In this document: piece after piece, positions 36,497-45,060 of the stretch | Layout of the letters: every line of letters begins with the position of its first letter | Position numbering within the stretch: position 1 is the stretch's first letter | Source of the DNA: Allobosea sp. | GTDB lineage: Bacteria > Pseudomonadota > Alphaproteobacteria > Rhizobiales > Kaistiaceae | DNA: 64,000 nt | NCBI GenBank assembly: GCA_017307955.1 | Contig: JAFKFV010000019.1 | Span: forward strand, 124,001 to 188,000 | Direction: 5' to 3' | Notes under the pieces: generated by a model | What the model saw: only the letters and a program-made list of their open reading frames with translations | Databases searched by the model: none | What the model was told of the DNA's origin: nothing | Made by a program: the position numbers and the translations under genes

Positions 36497-36819
36497 GTCG
36501 GGATTTTCCTCGGCTCCTGGCCGTCGAGGCGGCACGACACCATGGACGCAGCGGAATCCCGGCGATCGATGCTCGCCGACTCGCGTCCGTTTCCAGATCC
36601 TGAATACAGTACGATGCGAGATTTGTAAATAAATCCGGCTTGTTCGGATCAAGAACCCGTATACTGTTCGATATTGATATATCATCCCCGCTCTATTTCA
36701 TCATATCATTTATCGATACCCACGATATATGCCTGAAAACGCGCATATAGACTGGAATTCGATTGCCATGATGCTATGCACATCGTACCAGATCCCCAAT
36801 ATGCATATCGGCCATCCCC
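36497..36819. other. AT-rich divergent control region, FUSC exporter / LysR
   Basis: These 323 bases between two divergent genes are far richer in A+T than their surroundings. They contain the 10-bp palindrome TGATATATCA (36675-36684), repeats of the ATATCAT type and ATATGCATAT near 36796. LysR-type sites of T-N11-A form can be drawn in several registers, so none is assigned. No gene is seen. Confidence 0.5.
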
Positions 36820-37749
36820 ATGCGAATACAGGACGACCTCGTCGATACGGACGAACTCCGGGCATTTGACGCCGTCGCCACGAAGCGCAGTTTCAGCATC
36901 GCGGCAAGCGAGCTCGGTTGCTCCCAGTCCACGATCAGCGAACGCATCACCCGGCTCGAACAGCGGCTGCAGCGCGTTCTCGTCCTGAGGACGACGCGCC
37001 AGGTGAAGCTGACGCCCGATGGCGAGGCGGCGCTCATCTATGCGCGGGGCATCCTCGACATCGCGGAGGATGCGCGCGCCCGTCTTTCGCGGTCCAGACT
37101 GGCAGGTACCCTGAGGATCGGCATCGAGGATCAGCTCGCCGCGACCCGCCTGCCGCCGCTGCTGCGGATGTTCGGCGCGCGGTTCCCGCATTTCGGCCTC
37201 CGCTTCGTGACAGGACGCAACCACCGGCTCCAGGAGGCGCTGCGGATGAGAGACGTGGACCTCATCATGACCAAGAGCCACCCCGATTCCGGCGCCGAAG
37301 TTCTTTGGCGGGAGCCGCTGGTCTGGATGGCGAGGTCGGATGTTGCCGCGCGCCGCGACGGACCGGTCCCGGTGATCAGCTATCTCGGCCCAAGCGTGCT
37401 GCGCGACATCGTCGAGGCGCGCCTCGCCGACCATCGCCGAAGTTTCGTGACCGTCGCCGAATGCAGCAATTTCATCGGCAAGATCACCCTTGCCGAAGCC
37501 GGCATCGGCGTCGTGGCCGTCGGCAGGAGCTTCGGCAACCCCGGCCTCATCGAGGTGCCCGAAGACGTCGGCCTGCCGCCGCTCGGATCGCTCGACTTCG
37601 TCCTCGAAGCCGCGCCGGCCCGGCACAGCCAGGCGATCGACGCCTTTCGCGAGGTCCTCACCGCCTTTACGACCGGGATGGCCGGTGAAATGCCGGGGCC
37701 GGACCAGCTTGCCGATGTCATCGCGAAGGCGGAGACGGAACAGCCATGA
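36820..37749 (+). CDS. LysR family transcriptional regulator
   Basis: This 309-residue regulator has an N-terminal winged helix (ELRAFDAVATKRSFSIAASELGCSQSTISERI), then the periplasmic-binding-like effector domain from about 95. It diverges from the FUSC exporter gene. Unusually, its stop codon overlaps the start of a porin gene, so regulator and porin share a message. The effector is unknown; an aromatic acid fits the exporter. Confidence 0.9.
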   Translation: MRIQDDLVDTDELRAFDAVATKRSFSIAASELGCSQSTISERITRLEQRLQRVLVLRTTRQVKLTPDGEAALIYARGILDIAEDARARLSRSRLAGTLRIGIEDQLAATRLPPLLRMFGARFPHFGLRFVTGRNHRLQEALRMRDVDLIMTKSHPDSGAEVLWREPLVWMARSDVAARRDGPVPVISYLGPSVLRDIVEARLADHRRSFVTVAECSNFIGKITLAEAGIGVVAVGRSFGNPGLIEVPEDVGLPPLGSLDFVLEAAPARHSQAIDAFREVLTAFTTGMAGEMPGPDQLADVIAKAETEQP

Positions 37750-39089
37750 CGCATCGCCGGGACAGTCGCGCAAGGAGCGGTCTTGTGAGGTGGCGTGTTG
37801 CGAGCAGCGGCCTTGCGATTGCCGTCCTCTCGATCGGGCTGCTCGCGGCCGGAACTGAAGGCGCCTTCGCGACCGGAAACCGGACGACGCACAAGAAGCA
37901 GGCGACGACCGGAAGAGCCGACCCGATCGGCGATGCGCGCTGCATCGAGCAGGGCAAATCCTATATCTGGGTCGAAGCTCTCGGCACCTGCTTCAATCCC
38001 GGCGGCTATCTCTGGGTCGAAGGTTACGCCAACGGCTACACGGACTATCCGTCGGGCGCCGACAAAATCTATGGCATCGGGACACTCGGGCTGACGCTGA
38101 AGACGACGACCGGCCTCGGCTTCGGGGGGCCGCTCAAGACTGCGGCCGACATTCGCTTCCAGCTTCGGACCGCGGATCCCTATGGCGGCGGACCACCGGA
38201 GTTCCAGGTCGAGCCGCAGACGCTCACGGCTAGCTGGGGCGGTGTGACGGTCGGCTATGGCACCTCCATGTTCGACTTCTACGCCAACGCCAATATCGAG
38301 GGCACGGATCCGACCACGATCGGCGACAGCACGAGCCTGCCCTTCGTCGCCTTCACGGCGCCCATCCCCGGCGGCTTCTCGGCGACACTGTCGCTCGAGC
38401 AGGGCAATTATCGCAGCGGCGGCATCGCGCCGGCCGATGCCGATACCTCAGCCGTCTTCGGCCAGAACGCGGCGATGCCCGATCTCGTCGCCGCCCTCGG
38501 CCAGACGACCAGCTGGGGCCGCTATCAGGTCTCCGGCGCGCTGCACAAGGTGGTGATCAACGGATCGCCCGATTTCGCCGGCTCCAATCCCTCGACCTGG
38601 GGCTTCGCTGTGCAGGGTGGCGTCATGATCGCTCTGCCGATGATCGCGGACAAGGATTCGCTCTATCTGCAGACGGCTTATGTAGACGGCGCGACCACCT
38701 ATCTCGGGCTCGTCGATCCGAGCGGCGACTTCGCGCCGCCGGACGCCTATTACTCCCCGACCGGCGGCTTCTCGCGCGTGACCGGCTGGAACGTCACCGC
38801 GCAATATCTGCACAACTGGACGCCGACGCTGAACTCGGCCTTCTTCGGCGGCTATGCCGATTTCAAGCTCAACGATGTGCTGGCCGAAGCGACCTATGGC
38901 GCGTCGGGCGCCGGCAACTTCAATTTCGGCGCCAATCTCGTCTGGTCACCGAACAGCAACACGAAGCTCCTCGCCCAATACATCTATAATTACTATGGCG
39001 CGCAGGACTATGTCGACACGACGAACGGGCTGCCCGCCGCATCGCAGGACGCGCACGACCTCTTGCTGATGGCGCAATACGCATTCTGA
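37746..39089 (+). CDS. Outer-membrane porin (rhizobial porin family)
   Basis: This 447-residue beta-barrel protein has a long signal region (cleavage near GAFATG at about 44), the alphaproteobacterial porin opening CIEQGKSYIWVEALGTCFNPGGYLWVEGYANGYTDYP, and a C-terminal phenylalanine (MAQYAF) expected of barrel-assembly substrates. The ATG overlaps the LysR stop (ATGA). A twin-arginine-like RR pair occurs near the N-terminus but ordinary Sec export is expected. It probably gives passage to the ligand sensed by the upstream regulator. Confidence 0.86.
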   Translation: MTHRRDSRARSGLVRWRVASSGLAIAVLSIGLLAAGTEGAFATGNRTTHKKQATTGRADPIGDARCIEQGKSYIWVEALGTCFNPGGYLWVEGYANGYTDYPSGADKIYGIGTLGLTLKTTTGLGFGGPLKTAADIRFQLRTADPYGGGPPEFQVEPQTLTASWGGVTVGYGTSMFDFYANANIEGTDPTTIGDSTSLPFVAFTAPIPGGFSATLSLEQGNYRSGGIAPADADTSAVFGQNAAMPDLVAALGQTTSWGRYQVSGALHKVVINGSPDFAGSNPSTWGFAVQGGVMIALPMIADKDSLYLQTAYVDGATTYLGLVDPSGDFAPPDAYYSPTGGFSRVTGWNVTAQYLHNWTPTLNSAFFGGYADFKLNDVLAEATYGASGAGNFNFGANLVWSPNSNTKLLAQYIYNYYGAQDYVDTTNGLPAASQDAHDLLLMAQYAF

Positions 39090-39094
39090 CCGCG

Positions 39095-39805
39095 CTAGCC
39101 GCCGGAGCCCACATGGATGTGGCGGTGGCGATGCGTGTGGGCGTGGTCGTGGATCTCGGCCGGCAGCAGGCGGCCGTCGCGGACCACCATGGCGCGGGTC
39201 GCGAGATCGGCGACGAATTCGGCGTCGTGCGAGACGAGGATCATCGCGCCCGGAAAGCTGCGCAGTGCCTCGCGCAACCGCTCGCCGTTCCCGGCGTCGA
39301 CGCCGTTGGTCGGCTCGTCGAGCATCAGCATGTCGGGTTGCATGGCCAGCAGCCCGGCGAGGCAGACGAGCCGTTTCTCGCCGCCGGACAGGCGATGGCT
39401 GATGCGCCCGGCGAGGTCGGCAATGCCGAGCCGCCCCAGAGCCTCCTCGGCCATCGCGCGAGCCGCGGCCCGGTCGTGCCCAAGATTGAGCGGGCCGAAC
39501 GAGACATCCTCGATGACGGTCGGGCAGAAGAGCTGATCGTCGCTGTCCTGGAAGAGAAAGCCGATCCTCGGGCGCAGCCGCGCGAACTGCTTCTCCGTCC
39601 GGCACTCCTCGCCGAACAGGCGGATGCTGCCGCCCCCGCTCGCCTCCAGGCCGAGAATGGTCCGAAGCAGCGTCGTCTTGCCGGCGCCGTTCGGCCCGAC
39701 CAGCGCAAGCCGCTCGCCGGCGGCAAGCTCGAGCGCGACATCGGAAAGGATCGGCCGTCCGGCGCGACCGACCGAGAGGCCGGAGAGTTCGATGAGCTTC
39801 GTCAT
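39095..39805 (-). CDS. nikO: Nickel ECF transporter ATPase NikO with histidine-rich tail
   Basis: This 236-residue CbiO/NikO ATPase has Walker A GPNGAGKTT, Q-loop FLFQDSDDQLF, signature LSGGEKRLV, Walker B MLMLDEPTNGVD and switch LVSHD. The C-terminus is strikingly histidine-rich (EIHDHAHTHRHRHIHV), plausibly binding nickel in the cytosol. The ATG at 39805 overlaps the nikQ stop. Frames extending upstream run antisense-like through nikQ and are not used. It is the last gene of nikKMLQO and converges on the porin gene. Confidence 0.9.
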   Translation of the reverse strand: MTKLIELSGLSVGRAGRPILSDVALELAAGERLALVGPNGAGKTTLLRTILGLEASGGGSIRLFGEECRTEKQFARLRPRIGFLFQDSDDQLFCPTVIEDVSFGPLNLGHDRAAARAMAEEALGRLGIADLAGRISHRLSGGEKRLVCLAGLLAMQPDMLMLDEPTNGVDAGNGERLREALRSFPGAMILVSHDAEFVADLATRAMVVRDGRLLPAEIHDHAHTHRHRHIHVGSGG

Positions 39806-40515
39806 AGCCGGTCCGCCGCCAGCAGAATGAGACCCGTTACGGCGACCGCGATGGAGGCGGTCCAGTCGCGCAGGGCCGGCGGCGCGAAGGCGGCATGGGG
39901 ATAGCGGCCGGAAAAGCCGCGGCAGCGCATCGCTTCCGTCACGCGTTCGGCGCGGTCGAGTGCGCGGATGAGGACCATGCCGGCAAGATGGCCATAGCTC
40001 CGCCAGGTGTGGCGATTGGAGCGCGGGCGGAAGCCGCGCGCCCGCATCGATTCGCGCAGCCGCTGCGCCTCGGCCCGGATGAGATCGACATAGCGCGCCG
40101 TCATCACGAGCAGCCGGTTGAAGCGTTCCGGCACATGCAGCGCATGCAGAGTCGCGCCGAGCCGGGCCGGCTCCATCGAACCGACGAGCACGGCGAGCAG
40201 CAGCACCGAGGCCGAGACCTTGAGCGCGACCAGCGCCGCGAGCGCGATGCCCTCTGCGCTCACCGATAGCGGGCCGATGCGCGCGAGCGGCTCTCCCGGC
40301 ATGGTCAGCGGCAGCATGACGAAGAGCAGCAGCATGAACCCCTCGACATGCACCAGCCGCCTTGCGAGCGGCCACCCCGCGCGCGTCACCCCACCCAGCA
40401 TCGCCGCAAGGATGAAGGCCGCGGTCGCGGCCGGCAGGCCGTGCAGCTGCGCCACCGCCACGATCGCGATCAGCGCGGTGACGAGGCCGAGCCGGGGATC
40501 GGCGATGACGGTCAT
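39802..40515 (-). CDS. nikQ: Nickel ECF transporter transmembrane coupling protein NikQ (CbiQ/EcfT)
   Basis: The 237-residue protein has about five spans. The two coupling helices that contact the ATPase carry the ARG-type motifs SMRARGF and AMRCRGFSG, hallmarks of EcfT/CbiQ. Both neighbours overlap it by 4 bases, so the five genes are translationally linked. Confidence 0.9.
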   Translation of the reverse strand: MTVIADPRLGLVTALIAIVAVAQLHGLPAATAAFILAAMLGGVTRAGWPLARRLVHVEGFMLLLFVMLPLTMPGEPLARIGPLSVSAEGIALAALVALKVSASVLLLAVLVGSMEPARLGATLHALHVPERFNRLLVMTARYVDLIRAEAQRLRESMRARGFRPRSNRHTWRSYGHLAGMVLIRALDRAERVTEAMRCRGFSGRYPHAAFAPPALRDWTASIAVAVTGLILLAADRL

Positions 40516-41078
40516 CGCCTCTTGCTCCGCGCCCAGAGGCCGATGCCGACAAGGCCGATGATGAGGAAGATGCCGGACAGGATGTCGGCGAAGCGGAGTC
40601 GCGAATCCATCATCTCGATCCGCTCCTGCAGCGGCTCCGTTCCGCGCTCGACGGCGGCGGCGACGAGCGCGGCGAGGCGGGCATCGTCCGTAACGCCCGC
40701 GCCCGGCTGTGCGGCGGCTGGCTGCGGCGGCGGCTGAGCGGCGTCAGCTGCGCCAAGGGTCCGGGCAGAGAGGGTCGCCGAAGCGATATGCGCCTCGTGG
40801 GTGTCGACGGTGATGGTGACGTCGCCCGCCGGCGCTGCCGGCAGTTCGAAGGCGAAGCGGCCTTCGGCGTCGGTGGTGCCACTGGCGATCGTGGCGCCCG
40901 CGCCATTCTTGGCGATCCAGGCGCTGCCCTCGGGCCGGCCGCCGCCGATGAAGAAGGCATAGCCATGGACCGAGAGCCCGTCGACCGCGGCGAAGACCTT
41001 CAGCTTGTGGGCCTCGGCCGGCAGCGCCAGCGCCAGCAGCGCGGCGAGCACGAGGATGGGCCTCACCGACGCCCTCAT
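40512..41078 (-). CDS. nikL: NikL, membrane-anchored component of nickel ECF transporter
   Basis: The 188-residue protein has a signal peptide (cleavage after PAEA/HKL), a periplasmic beta domain of the CbiL/NikL type, a low-complexity Ala/Pro stretch near 115-130, and one C-terminal span (DILSGIFLIIGLVGIGLW). The mature N-terminus starts with histidine, as expected for a metal-handling accessory. It overlaps nikM and nikQ by 4 bases each. Confidence 0.85.
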   Translation of the reverse strand: MRASVRPILVLAALLALALPAEAHKLKVFAAVDGLSVHGYAFFIGGGRPEGSAWIAKNGAGATIASGTTDAEGRFAFELPAAPAGDVTITVDTHEAHIASATLSARTLGAADAAQPPPQPAAAQPGAGVTDDARLAALVAAAVERGTEPLQERIEMMDSRLRFADILSGIFLIIGLVGIGLWARSKRR

Positions 41079-41689
41079 GCCGAGGCCGGTCGCAGCGCGT
41101 CGGGCTGCACCCGCGCGAGGAAGGAAACGACCGCCGCGGTGACGAAGGCCTCGCCGACCATCAGCGGCAGGTAGGTGGCGATGAGCACACGGGCGACCGG
41201 CGTGTAGCTCGATGAGGACAGCGCGAGCGACAGCGCGACGAGGCCGCCGGTGCCGGCGACAGACAGCGCGCCGAGCAGCGCCGCGAGCGCTCCGCGCTTC
41301 GCCGCATTCCGGCTCGCGCGGATCGCAGGGCCGAGCAGCGCCGCGGCGATGAAGCCCGGCAGCGCGATATTGACCGTGTTGACGCCGAGCGTCGTCAGAC
41401 CGCCGAAGCCGAACAAGAGCGCCTGCAGCAGCAGCATGACGAGGACGGCGGGAAAGACGGCGGCGCCGAGCATGAGGCCCATCAGGCCGGTGAGCAGCAA
41501 ATGCACGCTGGACGGGCCGACCGGGACCGAGATCAGCGACAGGACGAACACTGCCGCCGCCAGCACGCCGGCGCGCGGGATCAGGCGATCGTCGAGCAGC
41601 CGCAAGCCGAGAGCGACGCCAGCCGCGGCGATCACCGCGCCGCCGGCGAGCACCGGGACCGAGAGGACACCATCGGGGATATGCGCCAT
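41075..41689 (-). CDS. nikM: Nickel ECF transporter substrate-binding membrane protein NikM (CbiM family)
   Basis: The 204-residue protein has six or seven spans and the invariant N-terminus MAHIPDGVLS, whose Met, His and Asp form the metal site of CbiM/NikM S-components. SVPVGPSSVHLLLTGL is the second conserved segment. Nickel rather than cobalt is favoured by the nikK gene and the NikR operator. Confidence 0.93.
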   Translation of the reverse strand: MAHIPDGVLSVPVLAGGAVIAAAGVALGLRLLDDRLIPRAGVLAAAVFVLSLISVPVGPSSVHLLLTGLMGLMLGAAVFPAVLVMLLLQALLFGFGGLTTLGVNTVNIALPGFIAAALLGPAIRASRNAAKRGALAALLGALSVAGTGGLVALSLALSSSSYTPVARVLIATYLPLMVGEAFVTAAVVSFLARVQPDALRPASA

Positions 41690-41708
41690 CGCCGCCTGCT
41701 CGCCGCCG

Positions 41709-42485
41709 CTACCTCGCGACCGGCATGTCGGTCGCCTTCACCCAGATGAGCGCGCCCTCCTCGACCGGCACCTCCCTGCCGTCCGGCGCCCGGCCCGGCG
41801 CGTCGGCTTCCGTCAGGGCAGCGAAGCCCCACCATCCGGCGCGCGGCATCGCATAGGAGAAGGCGCCGGCCGCGTCCGCCTTCAGCACCTGCGTCACGAA
41901 GGCGTCGTTCGGCGCGGTCACCGAGCCGTCATTGACGAACTCGACCTCGATCTCGGCGAAGGGCACCGGCGCGCCGTTCCTGAGCACGACGCCGGAGAAC
42001 AGATTGCCGGTCCAGAGCCCGGTCGGACGCGTCAGCGGCCGGATCTCGACCGGCAGGCCGACAAGGTCGTCCCAGCCCTCACCCGAGGCATAGCCGTCCA
42101 CGACGACCTTGGCATAGTGGACGATGAGCTTGTTCTCGGCCGGCTCGAAATAGGGCTGCGGCTCGACATAGAAGATCGCCGCGCCGGGCTCGTCGATGTT
42201 CCTCGTCAGCGTCCAGGCGGTCGCCTCGCCGACCGGCCTTTCGCTGATCGACGGCGTGAGGTCGGTGCGCTTGCCGCCCGCGACGACGCCGACCGCCACC
42301 GGGCGCTTCATGTCCATCACCGGCCCGCCCTCGAAGGGATGGGTGAAGACCATGTCGACCGTCACGTTGCCGCCTTCCGGCAGCACATCGGCGGAGGGGA
42401 TGATCTCCTGGAAATGCGCGAAGGCCGGCGCGCTGACGAGGACGCAAGCGAAAGCAAGGCCAGAAGCCACGATGCTGGGGGACAT
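41709..42485 (-). CDS. nikK: NikK, periplasmic DUF4198 protein of nickel transporter
   Basis: The 258-residue secreted protein has a signal peptide ending PAFAHF; the mature N-terminus is His-Phe-Gln. Two Ig-like DUF4198 beta domains follow. NikK marks the nickel version of CbiM-type transporters. The ATG at 42485 is 19 bases from the NikR operator. First gene of the operon; nikM starts 19 bases after its stop. Confidence 0.87.
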   Translation of the reverse strand: MSPSIVASGLAFACVLVSAPAFAHFQEIIPSADVLPEGGNVTVDMVFTHPFEGGPVMDMKRPVAVGVVAGGKRTDLTPSISERPVGEATAWTLTRNIDEPGAAIFYVEPQPYFEPAENKLIVHYAKVVVDGYASGEGWDDLVGLPVEIRPLTRPTGLWTGNLFSGVVLRNGAPVPFAEIEVEFVNDGSVTAPNDAFVTQVLKADAAGAFSYAMPRAGWWGFAALTEADAPGRAPDGREVPVEEGALIWVKATDMPVAR

Positions 42486-42503
42486 GGAGGGCTCCGGATG
42501 TCG

Positions 42504-42552
42504 GTATGAAAAATCATACAATTCATCATACCGGCATGAAGCCGCCGGGCAA
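42504..42552 (-). promoter_or_regulatory. NikR operator over the nikKMLQO promoter
   Basis: GTATGA (42504-42509) and TCATAC (42526-42531) are separated by exactly 16 bases, the known NikR recognition pattern GTATGA-N16-TCATAC. On the minus strand TTGCCC (42552-42547) and TATGAT (42530-42525), spaced by 16, form a sigma-70 promoter whose -10 lies in one operator half. Nickel-bound NikR would block transcription. NikR itself is not encoded in the window. Confidence 0.9.
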
Positions 42553-42589
42553 GGCGTTTTGCCCGGCGCAAACCGATTTCAGAAATCGG
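42544..42589 (-). terminator. Two tandem hairpins after dabA
   Basis: Just past the dabA stop on the minus strand, CCGATTT/AAATCGG (42573-42589; 3-base loop, then TTTGCG) is followed by GCCGGGCAA/TTGCCCGGC (42544-42567; 6-base loop). T-runs are short, so termination is probable rather than certain. The second hairpin overlaps the nik -35 box. Confidence 0.5.
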
Positions 42590-42601
42590 CGATAGCAGCG
42601 C

Positions 42602-45043
42602 TCAGCCGGCTTCCACCGTCCTCCAACCCGCCGCCGTCCGGCGCCGCATGGCCTCGCCATCGAGCGCCAGAAGATGGATCCAGCCGTTCTCGACCAGCGC
42701 CCGCACATGGTCATGGGCGGCGAGAACGCGATCGATCGCATCGACGGGCGCGGCGATCACGGCCGTGAGCCGCAGCGGCTCATGCGCGAGCTCGCGGCCA
42801 TCGGAGATCGATTGCAGCGGCAGTCCCACGCGGAGATCGCCGCCCGAGCCCTCGAAGACGCCGAAGCCGCCGACGACATTGTGCAGCACCTTGTTGCCGC
42901 TGCCGAAGACGCGGTTGTCCACGGTCGAGGCGTAGTATTGCAGGCTGATCCAGCTGGCGACGACCAGCGGCGCGGTGAGGATCAACTCGAGCGTCCTGAA
43001 GCCGTCGTCCTTCCGCCAGTCATAGCTGTGCAGGAAGGCCCGCCCGCCGAGATCGACATTGCGGGTGAGCGCGCGCGGCGCCGCGATGAAGGCGGCACAG
43101 CCGGCAAGGCCCCATTCGGGACGCACCTCGCTCCAGTCGAGCGCCCGAGTTATCACCCGCGCCTCGGCCGACGGGTCGCCCGTGATGCCGAGCCGCGGCG
43201 CGCGCTCGATCCGCGCCGCCTTGCCCGCCTCCGCAAGTTGCGCCTTCAACAAGGCGAGATCCTGCGCGTGGCTCGGCGGCAGCGCCGCCGCGTCGAGGAT
43301 CGAGACCTGGTCGGTCGTCGTGTCGTGCAGCGCCGCGACGAACAGCGTATCTGCCGGGATCGCGATGCCCATGCCGACGAGACCGTTCCGGACCGCCGGA
43401 TCGTTCAGGATCGCAGCCGCAACCAAGGCATTGGCGTCGCCGGAATGGCCGCCACAGGCGCCGCAGGCGAGCCCGGCCGCATGCGGGTTGTTCCGCGTCG
43501 TGGCGCCATGCCCGACGAGGAGGACGACCCGCGCGAGATTGTCCGTCAGTCCCATGCCGCGCAGGATGGCCGCCGCGCTCGCCAGCCGGTCGGCCGCCGG
43601 GATGCCGGTCAGCCGCCCCTCCCGCTCGGCCGGATCGAGCGCCGGCTTGCCGAAGGCCCCCGAGGCGTCGCCGCGCCGGCCGAGCCGGAGGGTGTCAGCC
43701 GCCAGCTTGCCGAGATAGCCGAGGCCGGCCGCCTCCACGAAAGCGAAGGACGAGACGGCCGCGCCGCGGAAGCCCCGCATCACCCGCCCAGCGTCCTGCC
43801 CGAGCCGCCTTGCCGCGGCGGCATTGGGGGAGACCGCCTCGCAGACGATGAAGCGGGGCTGCAGGAGAACCGGACAGAGTGCGTCCCCGGCCGTCTCGCC
43901 GGCCGCCACCTGTTCCAGCGCCACGCCGAAGAAGCCGGCGAAGCCGAGCGTCTCGACACCGGGGGCGACGGCTTCGAGCGCCCGGCGGAAGACTTCCGAG
44001 CGGACATCGATGCAGAAGACGGCCTGCACCGCCGGCCGCCCCATCGCGGCGGAGGGTTCCGGCCGCGTCAGCGTCGGCAGGAAACGCCGCTGCCAGGCCT
44101 GCTCATAGGCCGCCTGCAGCAGGCAGTCGCCAGCTTCGGACAGGGGATCGACCGGCGCGGCATAGGCCCGCCGGGCTGCGGAGAAGGCCCCCCGAAGGAG
44201 GGCGTCGTCCGACAGGAAAGTGTAGAGCGCGACCTCATAGGCGAGCCTGATCGCGAGCAGATCGACGACCGTCTCGCCCTGCTTTCCGGCCAATTCGCTC
44301 GGCCAGTCGCGGCCCCGCGCGAAGGCGGCCCATCCGCCGACGCTGCGCAGCAGCCGCTCGAAATAGGCCGGAAGCTGGCCGCTCGAGAGCGCGAGCCGCT
44401 CGACGCTCTCGACGAGCATCGCATCGCGCTCGTCGGGAAGCGCGGAGACGGTGGCGCGGAAGCCGGCGATCCCGGCGATTTCCGGAGCGCGGTCGATCGC
44501 GGCCTCGTCCTTCCACGCGGCATAGAGCCCGCCGGACTCGGAAGGGCTGCGCCACGACGCCTGCCCGCCATCGAAATGGCGCGCGGCGAAGCTCGAAATG
44601 CGCCCGACGACTTGGCCGGCCCAGTCACGCCTTGTCCGCCGGCGGGCGATATCGGCGAGCGTGTCGAGGGGTGCCACCCCTTCGCTTTCGGCGGAGACGG
44701 CGAAAGCGGCCAGCTTGCCCGCGTCGAAGAGCCGGGCGCTCGACGGCGGCGCGAGCGCCAGCGCCGCCTGAAGATCGGCGAGGGTCATCCGGCCGTCGGC
44801 AAGGGCTGCGGCATAGAAGGCGCGCGGCATGGTGGACCGCGCTCCGGCGGTGCGGGCGAGCGTGGCGGCCGCCTCGGCGAAGCGGTGATCGACAAGGCCG
44901 AAATAGGGATTGACGGCGACGAAGCTGTCGAGCGGCCAGAGCGGCGCGATGCGGCGCACCGCCGACCGCGCGGCGGCGAGCACGGTCGCGCTGTCGGGCG
45001 TCGCGGCGATCGCCGCTGCGGAAGGACTGGGCATGGCGTCCAT
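42602..45043 (-). CDS. dabA: DabA (DUF2309) inorganic carbon capture subunit
   Basis: The 813-residue protein is related to beta-carbonic anhydrases. The catalytic zinc set is present with exact spacing: Cys344 and Asp346 in FCIDVRSE; His512 and Cys527 in GHGATTRNNPHAAGLACG, equivalent to C351/D353/H524/C539 of Halothiobacillus DabA. DabA with the proton-channel-like DabB is thought to drive vectorial CO2 hydration and so accumulate bicarbonate in the cell. It starts 17 bases after dabB. In heterotrophs such systems feed carboxylases at ambient CO2. Confidence 0.93.
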   Translation of the reverse strand: MDAMPSPSAAAIAATPDSATVLAAARSAVRRIAPLWPLDSFVAVNPYFGLVDHRFAEAAATLARTAGARSTMPRAFYAAALADGRMTLADLQAALALAPPSSARLFDAGKLAAFAVSAESEGVAPLDTLADIARRRTRRDWAGQVVGRISSFAARHFDGGQASWRSPSESGGLYAAWKDEAAIDRAPEIAGIAGFRATVSALPDERDAMLVESVERLALSSGQLPAYFERLLRSVGGWAAFARGRDWPSELAGKQGETVVDLLAIRLAYEVALYTFLSDDALLRGAFSAARRAYAAPVDPLSEAGDCLLQAAYEQAWQRRFLPTLTRPEPSAAMGRPAVQAVFCIDVRSEVFRRALEAVAPGVETLGFAGFFGVALEQVAAGETAGDALCPVLLQPRFIVCEAVSPNAAAARRLGQDAGRVMRGFRGAAVSSFAFVEAAGLGYLGKLAADTLRLGRRGDASGAFGKPALDPAEREGRLTGIPAADRLASAAAILRGMGLTDNLARVVLLVGHGATTRNNPHAAGLACGACGGHSGDANALVAAAILNDPAVRNGLVGMGIAIPADTLFVAALHDTTTDQVSILDAAALPPSHAQDLALLKAQLAEAGKAARIERAPRLGITGDPSAEARVITRALDWSEVRPEWGLAGCAAFIAAPRALTRNVDLGGRAFLHSYDWRKDDGFRTLELILTAPLVVASWISLQYYASTVDNRVFGSGNKVLHNVVGGFGVFEGSGGDLRVGLPLQSISDGRELAHEPLRLTAVIAAPVDAIDRVLAAHDHVRALVENGWIHLLALDGEAMRRRTAAGWRTVEAG

Positions 45044-45060
45044 GACGGGCTCCGTTCAGA

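Noticed and set aside
39806..40552. Upstream extension of the nikO frame through nikQ
   Set aside because: The extension is the alternative frame of the EcfT gene; the ATG at 39805 overlaps the nikQ stop and starts the normal ATPase N-terminus.
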